Shown: positions 37,982 to 47,396, counted from the first letter of the stretch. The stretch is 64,000 bases of DNA from Blastococcus capsensis (GCF_030165005.1 NZ_JASNNW010000008.1:45528-109527); one strand, 5' to 3'. Notes: generated by a model not told the origin, from the sequence alone. Numbers and translations are program-made.

Positions 37982-39345
37982 GCCCGGTGCCCCCGCCCGG
38001 CCTCGGCCAGCGCGGCATCCAGCCGGTCCAGCACCTGCCCGGCCTCCTCGTCGGTCATCACCAGGGGCGGCAGCAGCCGCACGACGCTGTCGTGCCGCCC
38101 GCCCAGCTCGACGATCAGCCCGCGCCGGAGGCACTCGGTGCGCACCGCGGCCGCCAGCGCCGGCGCGGCCGGGCGGGCGCCGGTGCGGTCGGGCGCGGCG
38201 TCGGGTTCCACCAGCTCGATGCCGATCATGAGCCCCCGGCCGCGGACCTGGCCGATCGACGGGTGGATCTTCGCCAGGCCCTCCAGTTCGGCGCGCAGCC
38301 GCCGGCCCAGCGCCTCGGCGCGCTCGGGCAGCCGCTCGGCGCGCACGTACCGCAGGGTTGCGGCGCCGGCGGCCATCGCCAGGGTGGTCCCGCGGAAGGT
38401 CCCGGTGTGCGCCCCGGGCGCCCAGGAGTCGAGGTGGTCGGCGTACACGACCACGGCCAGCGGAAGGCTCCCGCCGATCGCCTTGGACAGCACCATCACG
38501 TCCGGCTCGACGTCGGCGGCCTCGAACGCCCACATGGTGCCGGTGCGGCCGACGCCGGTCTGCACCTCGTCGGCGATCAGGGGGATCCCGCGTTCCGCGG
38601 TGATCCGCCGCATCTCCCGCAGCCACGGCAGCGGGGCCGGGATGACGCCGCCCTCGCCCTGCACCGCCTCGACGATCATCGCCGCGGGCGGGACGACCCC
38701 GCCGTTCGGGTCGTCGAGCAGCCGTTCGACGTAGCGCGCGGACACCTCTCCGGATGCGTCCCCGAGCCCGAACGGGCAGCGGTAGGCATAGGGATAGGGG
38801 AGGCGGGTGGCCTCGGCGGCCACCCCCGCCATCGGCTCCTTCACCGCCACGCCGCCGGAGGCGGCCAGCGCGCCGGCCGTCATCCCGTGGTAGCCCCCGG
38901 TGAACGCGGCCACCCCGATCCGCCCCGTGGCCGTGCGGGCCAGCTTGAGAGCCGCCTCCACGGCGTCGGTGCCGGCCGGGCCGCAGAAGTGCACCTTGGC
39001 GCGGCGGGCCAGCCCCGGCGGGAGTGCGGCGAACAGTGCGTCGGTGAACTCGTCCTTCTCCGGTGTGGCGATGTCGAGCGCGTGCCAGGGGGCGCCCCGC
39101 TGGATGACCTGCTGCACCGCCTCGACCACGACCGGGTGGTTGTGCCCGAGGGCCAGCGTCCCGGCTCCGGAGAGGCAGTCGAGGTAACGGCGGCCGTCCG
39201 CCCCGGTCACCGTCATCCCCTGGGCATGGACGGGCACGATCCGCAGGTTGCGGGCGTAGGTGCGGGCGGCGGACTCGCGGGCCGCCTGGCGGGCGAGGAC
39301 CCCGCTGGGCTCGGGGGGCGCGGTGCGGTCGATGGCGAGGCTCAC
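37978..39345 (-). CDS. dat: L-2,4-diaminobutyrate:2-oxoglutarate 4-aminotransferase
   Basis: This 455-residue class III aminotransferase converts aspartate semialdehyde and glutamate to L-2,4-diaminobutyrate. Motifs: YLDCLSGAGTLALGHNHP, VHFCGPAGTDAVEAALKLAR, IADEVQTGVGRTGTMWAFE and the PLP lysine in VLSKAIGGSLPLAVV. These match RhbA/Dat-type enzymes (the FCGPSGTDA-like segment is characteristic). GTG start 39345 overlaps the upstream decarboxylase stop (GTGA). Confidence 0.9.
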   Translation of the reverse strand: MSLAIDRTAPPEPSGVLARQAARESAARTYARNLRIVPVHAQGMTVTGADGRRYLDCLSGAGTLALGHNHPVVVEAVQQVIQRGAPWHALDIATPEKDEFTDALFAALPPGLARRAKVHFCGPAGTDAVEAALKLARTATGRIGVAAFTGGYHGMTAGALAASGGVAVKEPMAGVAAEATRLPYPYAYRCPFGLGDASGEVSARYVERLLDDPNGGVVPPAAMIVEAVQGEGGVIPAPLPWLREMRRITAERGIPLIADEVQTGVGRTGTMWAFEAADVEPDVMVLSKAIGGSLPLAVVVYADHLDSWAPGAHTGTFRGTTLAMAAGAATLRYVRAERLPERAEALGRRLRAELEGLAKIHPSIGQVRGRGLMIGIELVEPDAAPDRTGARPAAPALAAAVRTECLRRGLIVELGGRHDSVVRLLPPLVMTDEEAGQVLDRLDAALAEAGRGHRA

Positions 39346-40661
39346 GGGACGACCTCCAGGGCGGGAGCGGGGGCGGGGGCGGACGGGACGGACCGGGGAA
39401 GGGGGTGCGGGTGTGCGACGACGTCGCGGGTGGCCGGCGGATGGCCGAGGAAGGACTGCAGGGCGAACTCCCAGCCGTAGGCCCCGGCCTGCGGAACCAC
39501 GACCAGGTCGCCGGCGCGGACCCGGTCGACGACGACGTCGCGGACGAGGACGTCCTCGGAGGTGCACAGCTCGCCGGCGACCGTGACGGCGGTCCGGTGC
39601 GCCTCGGGGCGGGGCAACCCGGCGGGCCAGTCCTCGACCGGCAGCACGGTGAGGGGGAAGGGGAAGTCCTCGGTGCCGGGCAGGGCGAAGCCGCCGATGC
39701 CGCCGCGCACGAGGACGTACGTCGTCCCGTAGGACCGTTTGACGTCGACGACCTCGGCGGCGTACCAGCCGCAGTCGGCGACCAGCCAGCGGCCGGGCTC
39801 GAGGGCGACCTCCACCCCGGCCGGCGGGGAGAGCCGGTGCAGCTCGTCGCCGAGCAGCTCGACGTCCAGGGGTGACTGCCCGCCGTAGGCGACGCCGAGA
39901 CCGCCGCCGACGTCGATCCAGCGCAGGTCCACCCCGCACTCCCGGGCGGTGCGGGCCGCCCACTCCAGGCACCAGCGGATGTAGGCGGCGTGCGCTCCGG
40001 CGTCCCGGTTGCCGCAGACGGCGTGGACGTGGAAGCCGACGACGTCCAGGCCGGGGAGGGAGCGGGCCAGCGCGACGGCCTCGGGGACGTCGGCCTCGGG
40101 GATGCCGAACGGGGCCGGTCGGCCGGCCATGGCCAGCGTGCCACGCACCCCGACGGCCGCCGGGTTCACCCGCAGCCCGACCCGCACGGTGCTCCCGCGC
40201 TCGTCGGCCAGTGCGGACAGCCGGGCCAGCTCCAGCGGGCTCTCGACGTGGACGACCTCCGTGCCGGCGTCCAGCAGCGCACCGAGCAGGCCGGTGGTCT
40301 TGGCCGGCCCCGCGGCCAGGAGGCGGGGTGGCCGGCCGGCAGAGAGGAGCGCGGTGCGGGCCAGGTCCACCTCGGCGCGCGAGGCCACCTCGAAGCCGTC
40401 CAGGCCCGCCGGTCCGGCCAGGGCGCTCAAGACCGCCGGGAAACCGTTGGCCTTGACGGCGAAGAACAGCGACGCCCAGGGGGGCAGGGCCGCCCGCAGG
40501 GTCCGGGCGCGGTCCGCGGCGATCTGCGGGTCGTAGAGGTAGCCGCTGACCGTGCCCGACCGAGCGCGGGCGAGGAGCTCCGTGCGGAGCGACGGCGGAA
40601 GGGCGGCCGCTGGGAGGGCCTGCGCGCAGGTGGTGTCGGCGGCCGACGGGGGGAAGAGCAT
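39342..40661 (-). CDS. Fold-type III PLP decarboxylase (SbnH/AcsE/PvsE-like)
   Basis: A 439-residue member of the ornithine/diaminopimelate/arginine decarboxylase family (alanine-racemase fold). The PLP lysine is in FFAVKANGFP; GFHVHAVCGNRD, WIDVGGGLGVAYGG and GELCTSEDVL supply the phosphate-binding and active-site cysteine regions. In siderophore clusters such enzymes (SbnH, AcsE, PvsE) decarboxylate a citryl-amino acid intermediate rather than free diaminopimelate. First gene of the operon, with a strong GGAGG 4 nt before ATG 40661 and an IdeR-like box immediately upstream. Its substrate here is uncertain because a separate diaminobutyrate decarboxylase is present. Confidence 0.85.
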   Translation of the reverse strand: MLFPPSAADTTCAQALPAAALPPSLRTELLARARSGTVSGYLYDPQIAADRARTLRAALPPWASLFFAVKANGFPAVLSALAGPAGLDGFEVASRAEVDLARTALLSAGRPPRLLAAGPAKTTGLLGALLDAGTEVVHVESPLELARLSALADERGSTVRVGLRVNPAAVGVRGTLAMAGRPAPFGIPEADVPEAVALARSLPGLDVVGFHVHAVCGNRDAGAHAAYIRWCLEWAARTARECGVDLRWIDVGGGLGVAYGGQSPLDVELLGDELHRLSPPAGVEVALEPGRWLVADCGWYAAEVVDVKRSYGTTYVLVRGGIGGFALPGTEDFPFPLTVLPVEDWPAGLPRPEAHRTAVTVAGELCTSEDVLVRDVVVDRVRAGDLVVVPQAGAYGWEFALQSFLGHPPATRDVVAHPHPLPRSVPSAPAPAPALEVVP

Positions 40662-40678
40662 CGAACCTCCTGGCCGAG

Positions 40679-40697
40679 TTAGGTAAGGCTCACCTTA
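40679..40697. promoter_or_regulatory. IdeR/DtxR iron box of the siderophore operon
   Basis: TTAGGTAAGGCTCACCTTA matches the IdeR/DtxR/DmdR consensus TTAGGTTAGGCTAACCTAA at 16 of 19 positions and lies 18 bp upstream of the first operon gene. Iron-loaded IdeR should repress from here. Confidence 0.8.
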
Positions 40698-40824
40698 CCC
40701 TTTGCCGAGGGTGTCTGTCGCCGGGGGTGCTCCGTGCGAGAAGCCGGTCGGCGAGCGCGCACGCTGGTGCGGGCGGGCCGGCGGATCCGCCGAGGAGCGG
40801 TCGCGGTGGAGCAGGTGCGGTGTT

Positions 40825-40900
40825 CCGTCGGGCACCCGGTCCCGGGATCGGGTGCCCGACGGTGCCTGCCACGGCCGGCCGGTGGGCGGCCGTGGCAGGC
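40825..40900 (-). terminator. Tandem hairpin terminator after the siderophore-binding protein
   Basis: Two strong hairpins in a row: 14-bp arms 40825-40838/40849-40862, and 13-bp arms 40864-40876/40888-40900. They follow the stop of the lipoprotein gene (40938) and precede the siderophore operon promoter, so they should insulate the two iron-regulated units. Rest of this 276-bp gap: the IdeR box only. Confidence 0.65.
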
Positions 40901-40937
40901 GAGGTCCGCGGCCCGTGGCGTCAGGGGCCCGTGGGGG

Positions 40938-41873
40938 TCACAGGCAGTTGGTGCCGGCGAGCTCGGCCTCCACGTCGTCCAGGACGATCCCCGCGCCGAT
41001 CGGCCCGATTCCCAGCATCCACTCGTCGTCGTCGACCTCGAAGGCGCAGTCGGGCACGGCCTCCAGGAAGTCCCACACGGCGGTGACGCTGCCCTTGGTG
41101 GTCGCCCCCGGGTCGCCGTAGGCGGTCGAGAACACGATGTCCGCGTCGGCCTGGTCGATGAGCTCGGGGCTGATGTAGACCATCGAGTACTCGTCATAGG
41201 GCAGCTCGGGAAGGGTGAATCCGACGTCGGCGAGGATGCTGCCGGAGAAGGTCTCGGGGCCGTAGATGCGCGTCTCGTCGGGGAGGAAGCGCACGATCGA
41301 GGCGCTCGCCCCGTCCGCGCCGAGAGCATCGCCGATCTCCTGGGCCCGGCTCTCGTACTCAGCCAGCGCCTCCTCGCCCTCCTCGGCCATGCCCAGGGCT
41401 TCCGCCGTGGTGCCGAAGATGGCCTGCCAGCCCTCCTCGTAGTCGGTGAGGACCGTGGGGGCGATCTCGCTGAGCTGGTCGTAGATCTCCTCGTGCCGCA
41501 CGGAGGAGGAGAGGATGAGGTCGGGTTCCAGCGCTGCGATGGCCTCGAGCTCGGGCTCCTCGATGGACCCGACGATCTCGATGCCCTCCGTGCGGTCACC
41601 CAGGTAGTCCGGCAGACCGCCGGCGACATCGGACTGCACCGACCCCACGGGCGTGACCCCCAGGGAGAGGGCGGTGTCGAGGTGCGGGGTGTCGAGGGTG
41701 ACGACCCGCTGGGGTTGGGCAGGAACCTCCGTCGTCCCCATGACGTGGGAGACCGACCGGGTCTCCACCGCATCCTCCTGGGCAGAGGTCTCCGGGGTGT
41801 TCTCGGAGGAGGAGCCGCAGGCGCTGAGGGCGGTCACAACGACTGCGGCGGTGGCGAGCATGCGTAGGCGCAC
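40938..41873 (-). CDS. Iron-siderophore ABC transporter substrate-binding lipoprotein
   Basis: A 311-residue FepB/FhuD-type (class III) binding protein anchored as a lipoprotein: the signal RMLATAAVVVTALSAC has an LSAC lipobox with Cys19. The mature part carries QRVVTLDTPHLDTALSLGVTP and the long linking-helix pattern. No permease (FecCD) or ATPase gene adjoins it, so it is an orphan receptor that must share a transporter encoded elsewhere. GTG 41873 is preferred (AAAGGAA about 10 nt upstream); GTG 41882 is directly against that site. An IdeR-like box 102 bp upstream predicts iron repression, shared with the siderophore operon. Confidence 0.88.
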   Translation of the reverse strand: MRLRMLATAAVVVTALSACGSSSENTPETSAQEDAVETRSVSHVMGTTEVPAQPQRVVTLDTPHLDTALSLGVTPVGSVQSDVAGGLPDYLGDRTEGIEIVGSIEEPELEAIAALEPDLILSSSVRHEEIYDQLSEIAPTVLTDYEEGWQAIFGTTAEALGMAEEGEEALAEYESRAQEIGDALGADGASASIVRFLPDETRIYGPETFSGSILADVGFTLPELPYDEYSMVYISPELIDQADADIVFSTAYGDPGATTKGSVTAVWDFLEAVPDCAFEVDDDEWMLGIGPIGAGIVLDDVEAELAGTNCL

Positions 41874-41974
41874 GGGGCGCACTTCCTTTCGGCGGCACGA
41901 GCCGCGCGGACGAGGGGCGGGGCTCGCAGCCGTCGTCGACATGCCGCGGGCTCCAGGGCCGTGGAACATGCCTA

Positions 41975-41993
41975 TTAGGCCAGGCTTACCTCA
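41975..41993. promoter_or_regulatory. IdeR/DtxR iron box of the siderophore receptor gene
   Basis: TTAGGCCAGGCTTACCTCA matches the 19-bp IdeR consensus at 15 positions, keeping the TTAGG, AGGCT and ACCT blocks. It lies in the 191-bp gap upstream of the binding lipoprotein. Confidence 0.7.
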
Positions 41994-42064
41994 GTCACTG
42001 TCGCCCGGGTCTCCCGCACGCGAACGATTGGCGACTCGACGGAGCCGCAGGTCGCCCGCCGCGG

Positions 42065-43078
42065 TCACGCGGTGACGTCGACCAGCACCTTGCCGACGGC
42101 GCCGTCCTGCACCGCCCGGTGCGCCTGCGCGGTCTCCGCCAGCGGAAAGACGTGCAGCGGCAGCCCGGCGTCCTCGCCCACCCGGACGGCGCCGTCGGCG
42201 ACGGCGGTGGCGACGTCCTCGATGCCGAGCACCTTGGCGCGCTCGGGCTCGGTGTACACGAGCACGAACTGCCAGCGGGCGTTGAGCCCCATCTGCGCGC
42301 GCACCGGCACGGTCACCTCCGCGCCACCGTCGTCGGCGTACATGGCGACCGCCCCGTGCGCGCCGATCACCTGCGCGTCGATGCCGGCGTTGACCGCGGC
42401 GGACACCTCGACGATCGCGTCCACGCCGTCGGGCGCGACCTTGCGCACCTCGGCGACGACGTCCTGCTCCTGGTAGTCCACGACGTGGTCGGCGCCGGCC
42501 GCGGCGGCCAGCCGTGCCTTGCGCGGACTGCTCACCGTGGCGATCACGGTGGCGTCGGACCAGCGGGCGAGCTGGACGGCGGCGTTGCCGACGGCGCCGG
42601 CGCCGCCCTGCACGAGGACCGTGTGGCCGGTCAGCGCGCCGGGGCCGAGCCGGTCGGGCAGCGACTCGGCGACGGTGAGGCAGCGGTGCGCGGTGAGGAA
42701 CGGGATGCCGAGCGCCGCGCCCAGCTCGAACGACGGATCGGCGCCGAGGAGGACGGCGTGCCGCGCGGGCACGACGGTGAACTCGGCGGCCGTGCCCCAG
42801 GGGCGCTGCCAGGCGGCCTCCCAGACCCACACCCGCTGACCGAGCATCGCCGGGTCGACGCCCTGGCCGACGGCGTCGACGGTGCCGGAGCCGTCCTGGT
42901 TCGGCACCTGGCCGTCGGGACCGGGCTGGGCGTTGGTGCGGGATTTCCAGTCGGTGGGGTTCACGCCGGAGAAGGCGACGCGGACCCGGACCTCGCCGGG
43001 TCCGGGGTCGGGGGCCGGTCGTTCGACCAGCTCGAGGACGTCGGGACCACCGGGCCGGGTGTAGGTGATGGCACGCAC
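42065..43078 (-). CDS. NADPH:quinone oxidoreductase-like zinc-free MDR enzyme
   Basis: This 337-residue medium-chain reductase has an N-terminal GroES-like domain (SGVNPTDWKSR) and a Rossmann domain with VLVQGGAGAVGNAAVQLARW. The catalytic zinc ligands of alcohol dehydrogenases are absent, which fits quinone reductase/zeta-crystallin type enzymes that reduce quinones or enones with NADPH. GTG start at 43076-43078. It stands alone: 191 bp to the next minus-strand gene and 166 bp from the preceding one. Physiological substrate unknown. Confidence 0.85.
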   Translation of the reverse strand: MRAITYTRPGGPDVLELVERPAPDPGPGEVRVRVAFSGVNPTDWKSRTNAQPGPDGQVPNQDGSGTVDAVGQGVDPAMLGQRVWVWEAAWQRPWGTAAEFTVVPARHAVLLGADPSFELGAALGIPFLTAHRCLTVAESLPDRLGPGALTGHTVLVQGGAGAVGNAAVQLARWSDATVIATVSSPRKARLAAAAGADHVVDYQEQDVVAEVRKVAPDGVDAIVEVSAAVNAGIDAQVIGAHGAVAMYADDGGAEVTVPVRAQMGLNARWQFVLVYTEPERAKVLGIEDVATAVADGAVRVGEDAGLPLHVFPLAETAQAHRAVQDGAVGKVLVDVTA

Positions 43079-43244
43079 GGGCCGTCACTACCCGGGGCGT
43101 TCGGGCTCAGTCGATCCGGCGGCGACCCCGGCGCGTCGCCGATGGTGGCCGCCACCCGCAGCGCGTGGATGTGGCCGGCCTCGTCCGGCCGCCGTCCGGA
43201 CGGGTGCGCCCGGCGCTCGTCGGCGACGAGGCCGGGTCGCCCCT

Positions 43245-43634
43245 TCAGGACGCCGTCGGCGCCTTTCCGGCGACCCGCGCCGGCAGTTCGGCCTGCACCC
43301 GGCGCCAGTGGTAGACGTACAGCGGTCCGGCGATGAGCAGCGTGGTGCCCGAGCCGACGACGTCGAGGATCTCGTGCCGCCGCTGCGAGTCCGCGGCGAG
43401 CTGCTCCTGGCGCCGGATCTCCTCCTCGTCGAGGCCACTCGGGCCCCCGGGGGTGTCGACGGGGTAGTACCCGTAGAAGCCGGGGTCGGGGTAGAAGATG
43501 CCGACCGCGCTGCGGACCAGCTGTACCGCCGCGAAGATGCTGACGACCAGGGTGATCAGGCAGACCAGGTACAGGTACACGTTGCGCAGCGTCAGACGAT
43601 CGTTGACGGCCACCACGGCTCCTCTCCCGAGCAC
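43245..43634 (-). CDS. Small two-TM membrane protein (DUF5671-like)
   Basis: A 129-residue protein with a hydrophobic segment at about residues 18-42 (YLYLVCLITLVVSIFAAVQLV) and a second near 94-110 (SGTTLLIAGPLYVYHW). A Gly/Tyr/Pro-rich loop (FYPDPGFYGYYP) and a charged helix lie between. The N-terminal segment resembles DUF5671-type membrane domains. ATG 43634 abuts an 18-bp palindrome; an internal GTG at residue 7 or 8 is possible. Function unknown. Confidence 0.6.
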   Translation of the reverse strand: MLGRGAVVAVNDRLTLRNVYLYLVCLITLVVSIFAAVQLVRSAVGIFYPDPGFYGYYPVDTPGGPSGLDEEEIRRQEQLAADSQRRHEILDVVGSGTTLLIAGPLYVYHWRRVQAELPARVAGKAPTAS

Positions 43635-43652
43635 GCCGCCTGCGCAGGCGGC
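43635..43652. promoter_or_regulatory. Perfect 18-bp palindrome upstream of membrane protein gene
   Basis: GCCGCCTGCGCAGGCGGC is fully self-complementary and touches the annotated start at 43634. It could be an operator, or a 5'-end hairpin if the true start is downstream. Confidence 0.35.
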
Positions 43653-43716
43653 TGGCCGGATCGTGCCGCACGTGGCCCCCGGAGCCGGCCCGACGCTGCG
43701 AAAGCGTTATGAGCCG

Positions 43717-44133
43717 TCACCCGGGCGGTGAGTCGTCGTCGGTGGGCCACTCGGGGAGCGGCAGATCGGCGAGGGTCAGCAGCGACTCCACCGTCTGCTC
43801 GACCACCTCGTCGGTCGGCGGCACGCCGCCGGGGGAGGCCATCAGTCCCCGCACCTGCGCGGGGTCGACCTCGGTGCCCACCGCGTCCTTCACCCAGCGG
43901 GCGAAGCCGTCCGCCTCGGCGTCGGTGTCGACCGGCACGGAGGCGTCGGGCTCGTCGAAGTACACCCGCGGCTCGTAGCCGAGGAAGAAGCGGCCGCCGG
44001 AGGCGTCAGCCGCGCGGTAGTCGACGGTCGCGATGTCGCTGTCGTGCACGTCCACCATGAGGAACGGCACCGCGGTCGGCCGCCCGGTGCGCCAGCGTCC
44101 CTCGCTGTACACGAGCGTGCCGAAGTAGCCCAT
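43717..44133 (-). CDS. Hypothetical acidic protein
   Basis: A 138-residue soluble, acidic protein opening MGYFGTLVYSEGRW. The central part (FFLGYEPRVYFDEPD) is beta-rich and the C-terminal half helical, ending in a disordered acidic tail. No domain is recognised and there are no cysteines or membrane segments. It is monocistronic, with 86 bp to the cupin gene upstream. Confidence 0.55.
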   Translation of the reverse strand: MGYFGTLVYSEGRWRTGRPTAVPFLMVDVHDSDIATVDYRAADASGGRFFLGYEPRVYFDEPDASVPVDTDAEADGFARWVKDAVGTEVDPAQVRGLMASPGGVPPTDEVVEQTVESLLTLADLPLPEWPTDDDSPPG

Positions 44134-44219
44134 GCACCGAGGCTAGTCGCCGGGCCGCCGCGCGCCGGGAGCCTCGTCAGCCCCGCGGCGTTCCCGCTGG
44201 AACGCCTGAGCTGCCGGCA

Positions 44220-44654
44220 CTAGGCCAACGAACCCGGGGGCAGGTTGACCACGATCGCCTCCTGGCTGCTGCGGGCGAGGACGACGACCGCCTCCTCGCT
44301 CCCCGGGTTCTCCTCGCGGTGCGGGGTCCACGGCGGTACGAACACGTAGTCGCCCGGCTCGGGGGTCAGCCGGACCTCCTCGCCGTCGCGGGCGAAGACG
44401 AACACCGGCCGGCCGGAGACCACGTAGATGCCGGTCTCGGAGTCGCCGTGGTGGTGGTTGGCCGAGGCGGTGCCCGGGGCGACGTGCGCCTCCCCCATCC
44501 AGACCTTCTCCGCCCCGACGCTGTTGCCGGACACCGCTTCCCTGCGGGTCATCCCGCTGCTCTGGCCGGTGTCGCCCGACAGCTCGGCCGCACGGACGTG
44601 GCGCAGCGGCCGGTGCCAGTGGTCGGTCGCGTCGGAGGAGCGGTCCTGTCCCAT
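44220..44654 (-). CDS. Single-domain cupin protein
   Basis: This 144-residue protein has a conserved cupin barrel. Cupin motif 1 is NHHHGDSETGIYVVSG with the HHH cluster and the following Glu, and motif 2 is PGDYVFVPPWTPHRE, so a metal-binding site (His, His, Glu, His) is intact. The N-terminal 45 residues are polar. Such stand-alone cupins include small isomerases, dioxygenases and binding proteins; the reaction cannot be named. ATG 44654 is the only plausible start. Confidence 0.75.
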   Translation of the reverse strand: MGQDRSSDATDHWHRPLRHVRAAELSGDTGQSSGMTRREAVSGNSVGAEKVWMGEAHVAPGTASANHHHGDSETGIYVVSGRPVFVFARDGEEVRLTPEPGDYVFVPPWTPHREENPGSEEAVVVLARSSQEAIVVNLPPGSLA

Positions 44655-44753
44655 GTGCGGACGTTAGCGGACCGGTCGACGGTGAGCGCCGACGCCCGGC
44701 TCGTGGCTGCGGAACCGGGCGGCAGCGCCCACGCCCGGCTGCGGGGCGGTCGC

Positions 44754-47369
44754 TCAGCGCGGAGTGACCGACAGGGTGAGCCGGGCGCGGGCTTCGTCGG
44801 AGCGGGCGGTGGCGATCCGTTCGGCCGTCGGCGTGCCGTACTCCGTCGTCCGCTGGCGGGCCGGGCGGCCGATGGCGGCGGCCATCGCCTCCAGTTCGGC
44901 GATGGTCTTCAGCGAGCCGTTCTCGCTGCCGGCCATCCGGCTGATCGTCTCCTCCATCAGCGTGCCGCCGAGGTCGTTGGCCCCGCCCTGCAGCACCGCC
45001 TTGGTCCCGGCGTCGGCGAGCTTCACCCACGAGGTCTGGATGTTGTGGATCCGGCCGTGCAGCAGCAGCCGGGCCACTGCGTGGACGGCGCGGTTCTCCC
45101 GCACCGTCGGACCGGGGCGGGCGACCCCGGCCAGGTAGATGGGGGAGTTGTGGTGCACGAAGGGCAGCAGCACGAACTCGGTGAACCCGCCGGTCTCGTC
45201 CTGCAGCCCGGCCAGGGTGCGCAGGTGCCCGACCCAGTGCGCGGGGGTGTCGACGTGGCCGTACATCATCGTCGACGTCGTCGGGATCCCGACCTCGTGC
45301 GCCGTCCGGATGATCTCCAGCCAGGTCGCCGTCGGCAGCTTGCCCTTGGTCAGCACCCAGCGCACGTCGTCGTCGAGGATCTCCGCCGCCGTCCCCGGGA
45401 TCGAGTCCAGGCCGGCGTCCTTGAGCCCGGTCAGGAAGTCGCGGAACGACAGCCCGGTGCGGGCTGCGCCGTTGACGATCTCCATGGGCGAGAAGGCGTG
45501 GAGGTGGATGCCGGGCTGCCGGGCCTTCACCTCGCGGGCCAGGTCGAAGTAGGCGGTGCCCGGCAGGTCGGGGTGGATGCCGCCCTGCATGCAGATCTCG
45601 GTGGCCCCGGCCGCCCACGCCTCGTCGACCCGGTCGCCGACCTGCTGCATCGACAGCGTGTAGGCGTCGGCGTCGGTGCGCCGCTGGGCGAAGGCGCAGA
45701 ACCGGCAGCCGGTGTAGCAGACGTTGGTGAAGTTGATGTTCCGGTTCACCACGTAGGTGACGTCGTCGCCGTTGACGTCGGCGCGCACGGCATCTGCGAG
45801 CGCTGTCAGCGCGTCCAGATCCGCGCCGTCGGCGCCCAGCAGCGCCAGGTACTCGGCGTCGGTCAGCCCCGCCGGGTCCCGCTCGGCGTGCCGCAGCGCG
45901 GCCAGCACCTCGCGGTCGCCGGCGGCCAGCGCGGTGGAGTGCCCGTCCCGGGCGGCCGTGGTGCGGTCGCGCAGGTCGGCCCAGTCGCCGTACACGGCAT
46001 CGAAGTCGCTGCGCCGGTCGCCGGTGCGCCCGACGGTGTCCACCTCGACGTGCAGGTCGGTGCGGCCCACCCCGGAGCCGACAGCCGTCCACGACTCGTC
46101 GGGCTCCTGCCACGGCAGACCGGCGGGGATCCGGCCCTCGACCGCCAGCCCGTCGGCGCCGGCCAGTGCGGAGACGTGCGGGCGCACCCGCGGGTCCAGC
46201 CACGGCTCGGGCTGCAGGACGTAGCCCGGCTGGGCGGCCAGCCGCTCGCGCAGTTCGAACCCGGCGTAATCGGACAGCTTGGCCAGTTCCTCCAGGTTCG
46301 GCCAGGGCCGCTCCGGGTTCACGTGGTCCGGCGTCAGCGGTGAGACCCCGCCCCAGTCGTCGACGCCGGCGCGCAGCAGCAGCCCGAGCTCGGTCGAATC
46401 GCTGAGATTGGGCGGCGCCTGCACCCGCGCCTTCGGGCCGAGCAGCAGCCGGGTGACGGCGACGGCGGCGACGTACTCCTGCAGCTCCAGGTCATCGTGG
46501 GCCTGCATCGCCGTCCGCGGCTTCGCCCGGAAGTTCTGGACGATGACCTCCTGCACGTGTCCGTGCCGCTTGTGCGCGTCCCGGATCGCGCCGACGGCGC
46601 CCACCCGCTCGGCGTAGTCCTCGCCGATGCCCAGCAGCACACCGGTGGTGAACGGGACGGCGGAGCGCCCGGCGTCCTCCAGCACCCGCAGCCGGACGGC
46701 GGGCTCCTTGTCGGGGGACCCGAAGTGCGGACCGCCCGGCTCCGACCACAGCCTCGTGGCCGTCGTCTCGAGCATCATCCCCATCGAGGCCGAGACCGGC
46801 TTGAGCCGCTGGATCTCCTCCCACGACAGGACGCCCGGGTTGAGGTGGGGGAGCAGCCCGGTCTCCTCCAGCACCCGGATCGCCATGGCACGCAGGTAGC
46901 CGAGCGTGGAGTCGAAGCCGTGCGCCTCCAGCCACTGCGCGGCGACCGGCCAGCGGTCCTCCGGGCGGTCGCCGAGGGTGAACAGCGCCTCCTTGCAGCC
47001 CATGGTCGCACCCGCGCGCGCGACGTCGAGCACCTCGTCCGGGGAGAGGTAGGGGGCCCTGCCGTCCTCGCGCAGCTGCCCCGGCGTCGTCACGAAGGTG
47101 CAGTAGTGGCAGCGGTCGCGGCACAGGTGGGTGAGCGGGATGAACACCTTGCGGCTGTAGGTCACCACGCCGGGCCGGCCGGCCGAGGCGAGTCCGGCGT
47201 CCCGCACCCGGCCGGCGGCGGTCAGCAACCGGTCCAGCGGCTCACCCACGCCCAGGCCACGGGCGTGCAGCAGCGTCTCGGCCTCGACCGCGTCGAGGGT
47301 CACCCCCCGCTCGGCGCGCACGAGGGCACGGCGGACGGCGGACCCGGACGGTGCAGGCAGTGCGCTCAT
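44754..47369 (-). CDS. fbiC: FO synthase FbiC (CofG-CofH fusion)
   Basis: This 871-residue bifunctional radical-SAM enzyme builds 7,8-didemethyl-8-hydroxy-5-deazariboflavin, the chromophore of coenzyme F420, from tyrosine and a ribityl-pyrimidine. The N-terminal CofG half carries CRDRCHYC (CxxxCxxC, [4Fe-4S]) and the C-terminal CofH half carries [10 protein letters not shown]. The length matches actinobacterial FbiC. ATG 47369 is used; another in-frame ATG at 47402 would place the start inside a strong hairpin. No ribosome-binding site is obvious for either. A luciferase-like oxidoreductase at 55 kb is a possible F420 user. Confidence 0.95.
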   Translation of the reverse strand: MSALPAPSGSAVRRALVRAERGVTLDAVEAETLLHARGLGVGEPLDRLLTAAGRVRDAGLASAGRPGVVTYSRKVFIPLTHLCRDRCHYCTFVTTPGQLREDGRAPYLSPDEVLDVARAGATMGCKEALFTLGDRPEDRWPVAAQWLEAHGFDSTLGYLRAMAIRVLEETGLLPHLNPGVLSWEEIQRLKPVSASMGMMLETTATRLWSEPGGPHFGSPDKEPAVRLRVLEDAGRSAVPFTTGVLLGIGEDYAERVGAVGAIRDAHKRHGHVQEVIVQNFRAKPRTAMQAHDDLELQEYVAAVAVTRLLLGPKARVQAPPNLSDSTELGLLLRAGVDDWGGVSPLTPDHVNPERPWPNLEELAKLSDYAGFELRERLAAQPGYVLQPEPWLDPRVRPHVSALAGADGLAVEGRIPAGLPWQEPDESWTAVGSGVGRTDLHVEVDTVGRTGDRRSDFDAVYGDWADLRDRTTAARDGHSTALAAGDREVLAALRHAERDPAGLTDAEYLALLGADGADLDALTALADAVRADVNGDDVTYVVNRNINFTNVCYTGCRFCAFAQRRTDADAYTLSMQQVGDRVDEAWAAGATEICMQGGIHPDLPGTAYFDLAREVKARQPGIHLHAFSPMEIVNGAARTGLSFRDFLTGLKDAGLDSIPGTAAEILDDDVRWVLTKGKLPTATWLEIIRTAHEVGIPTTSTMMYGHVDTPAHWVGHLRTLAGLQDETGGFTEFVLLPFVHHNSPIYLAGVARPGPTVRENRAVHAVARLLLHGRIHNIQTSWVKLADAGTKAVLQGGANDLGGTLMEETISRMAGSENGSLKTIAELEAMAAAIGRPARQRTTEYGTPTAERIATARSDEARARLTLSVTPR

Positions 47370-47396
47370 AGCGGGGACGACGCTAGTCGCCCCTGC

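Noticed and set aside
34872..38018. A 1048-residue minus-strand ORF that would fuse the first synthetase to upstream sequence
   Set aside because: The upstream part is the out-of-phase shadow of the diaminobutyrate decarboxylase gene; the synthetase has its own ATG at 36578 overlapping the ddc stop.
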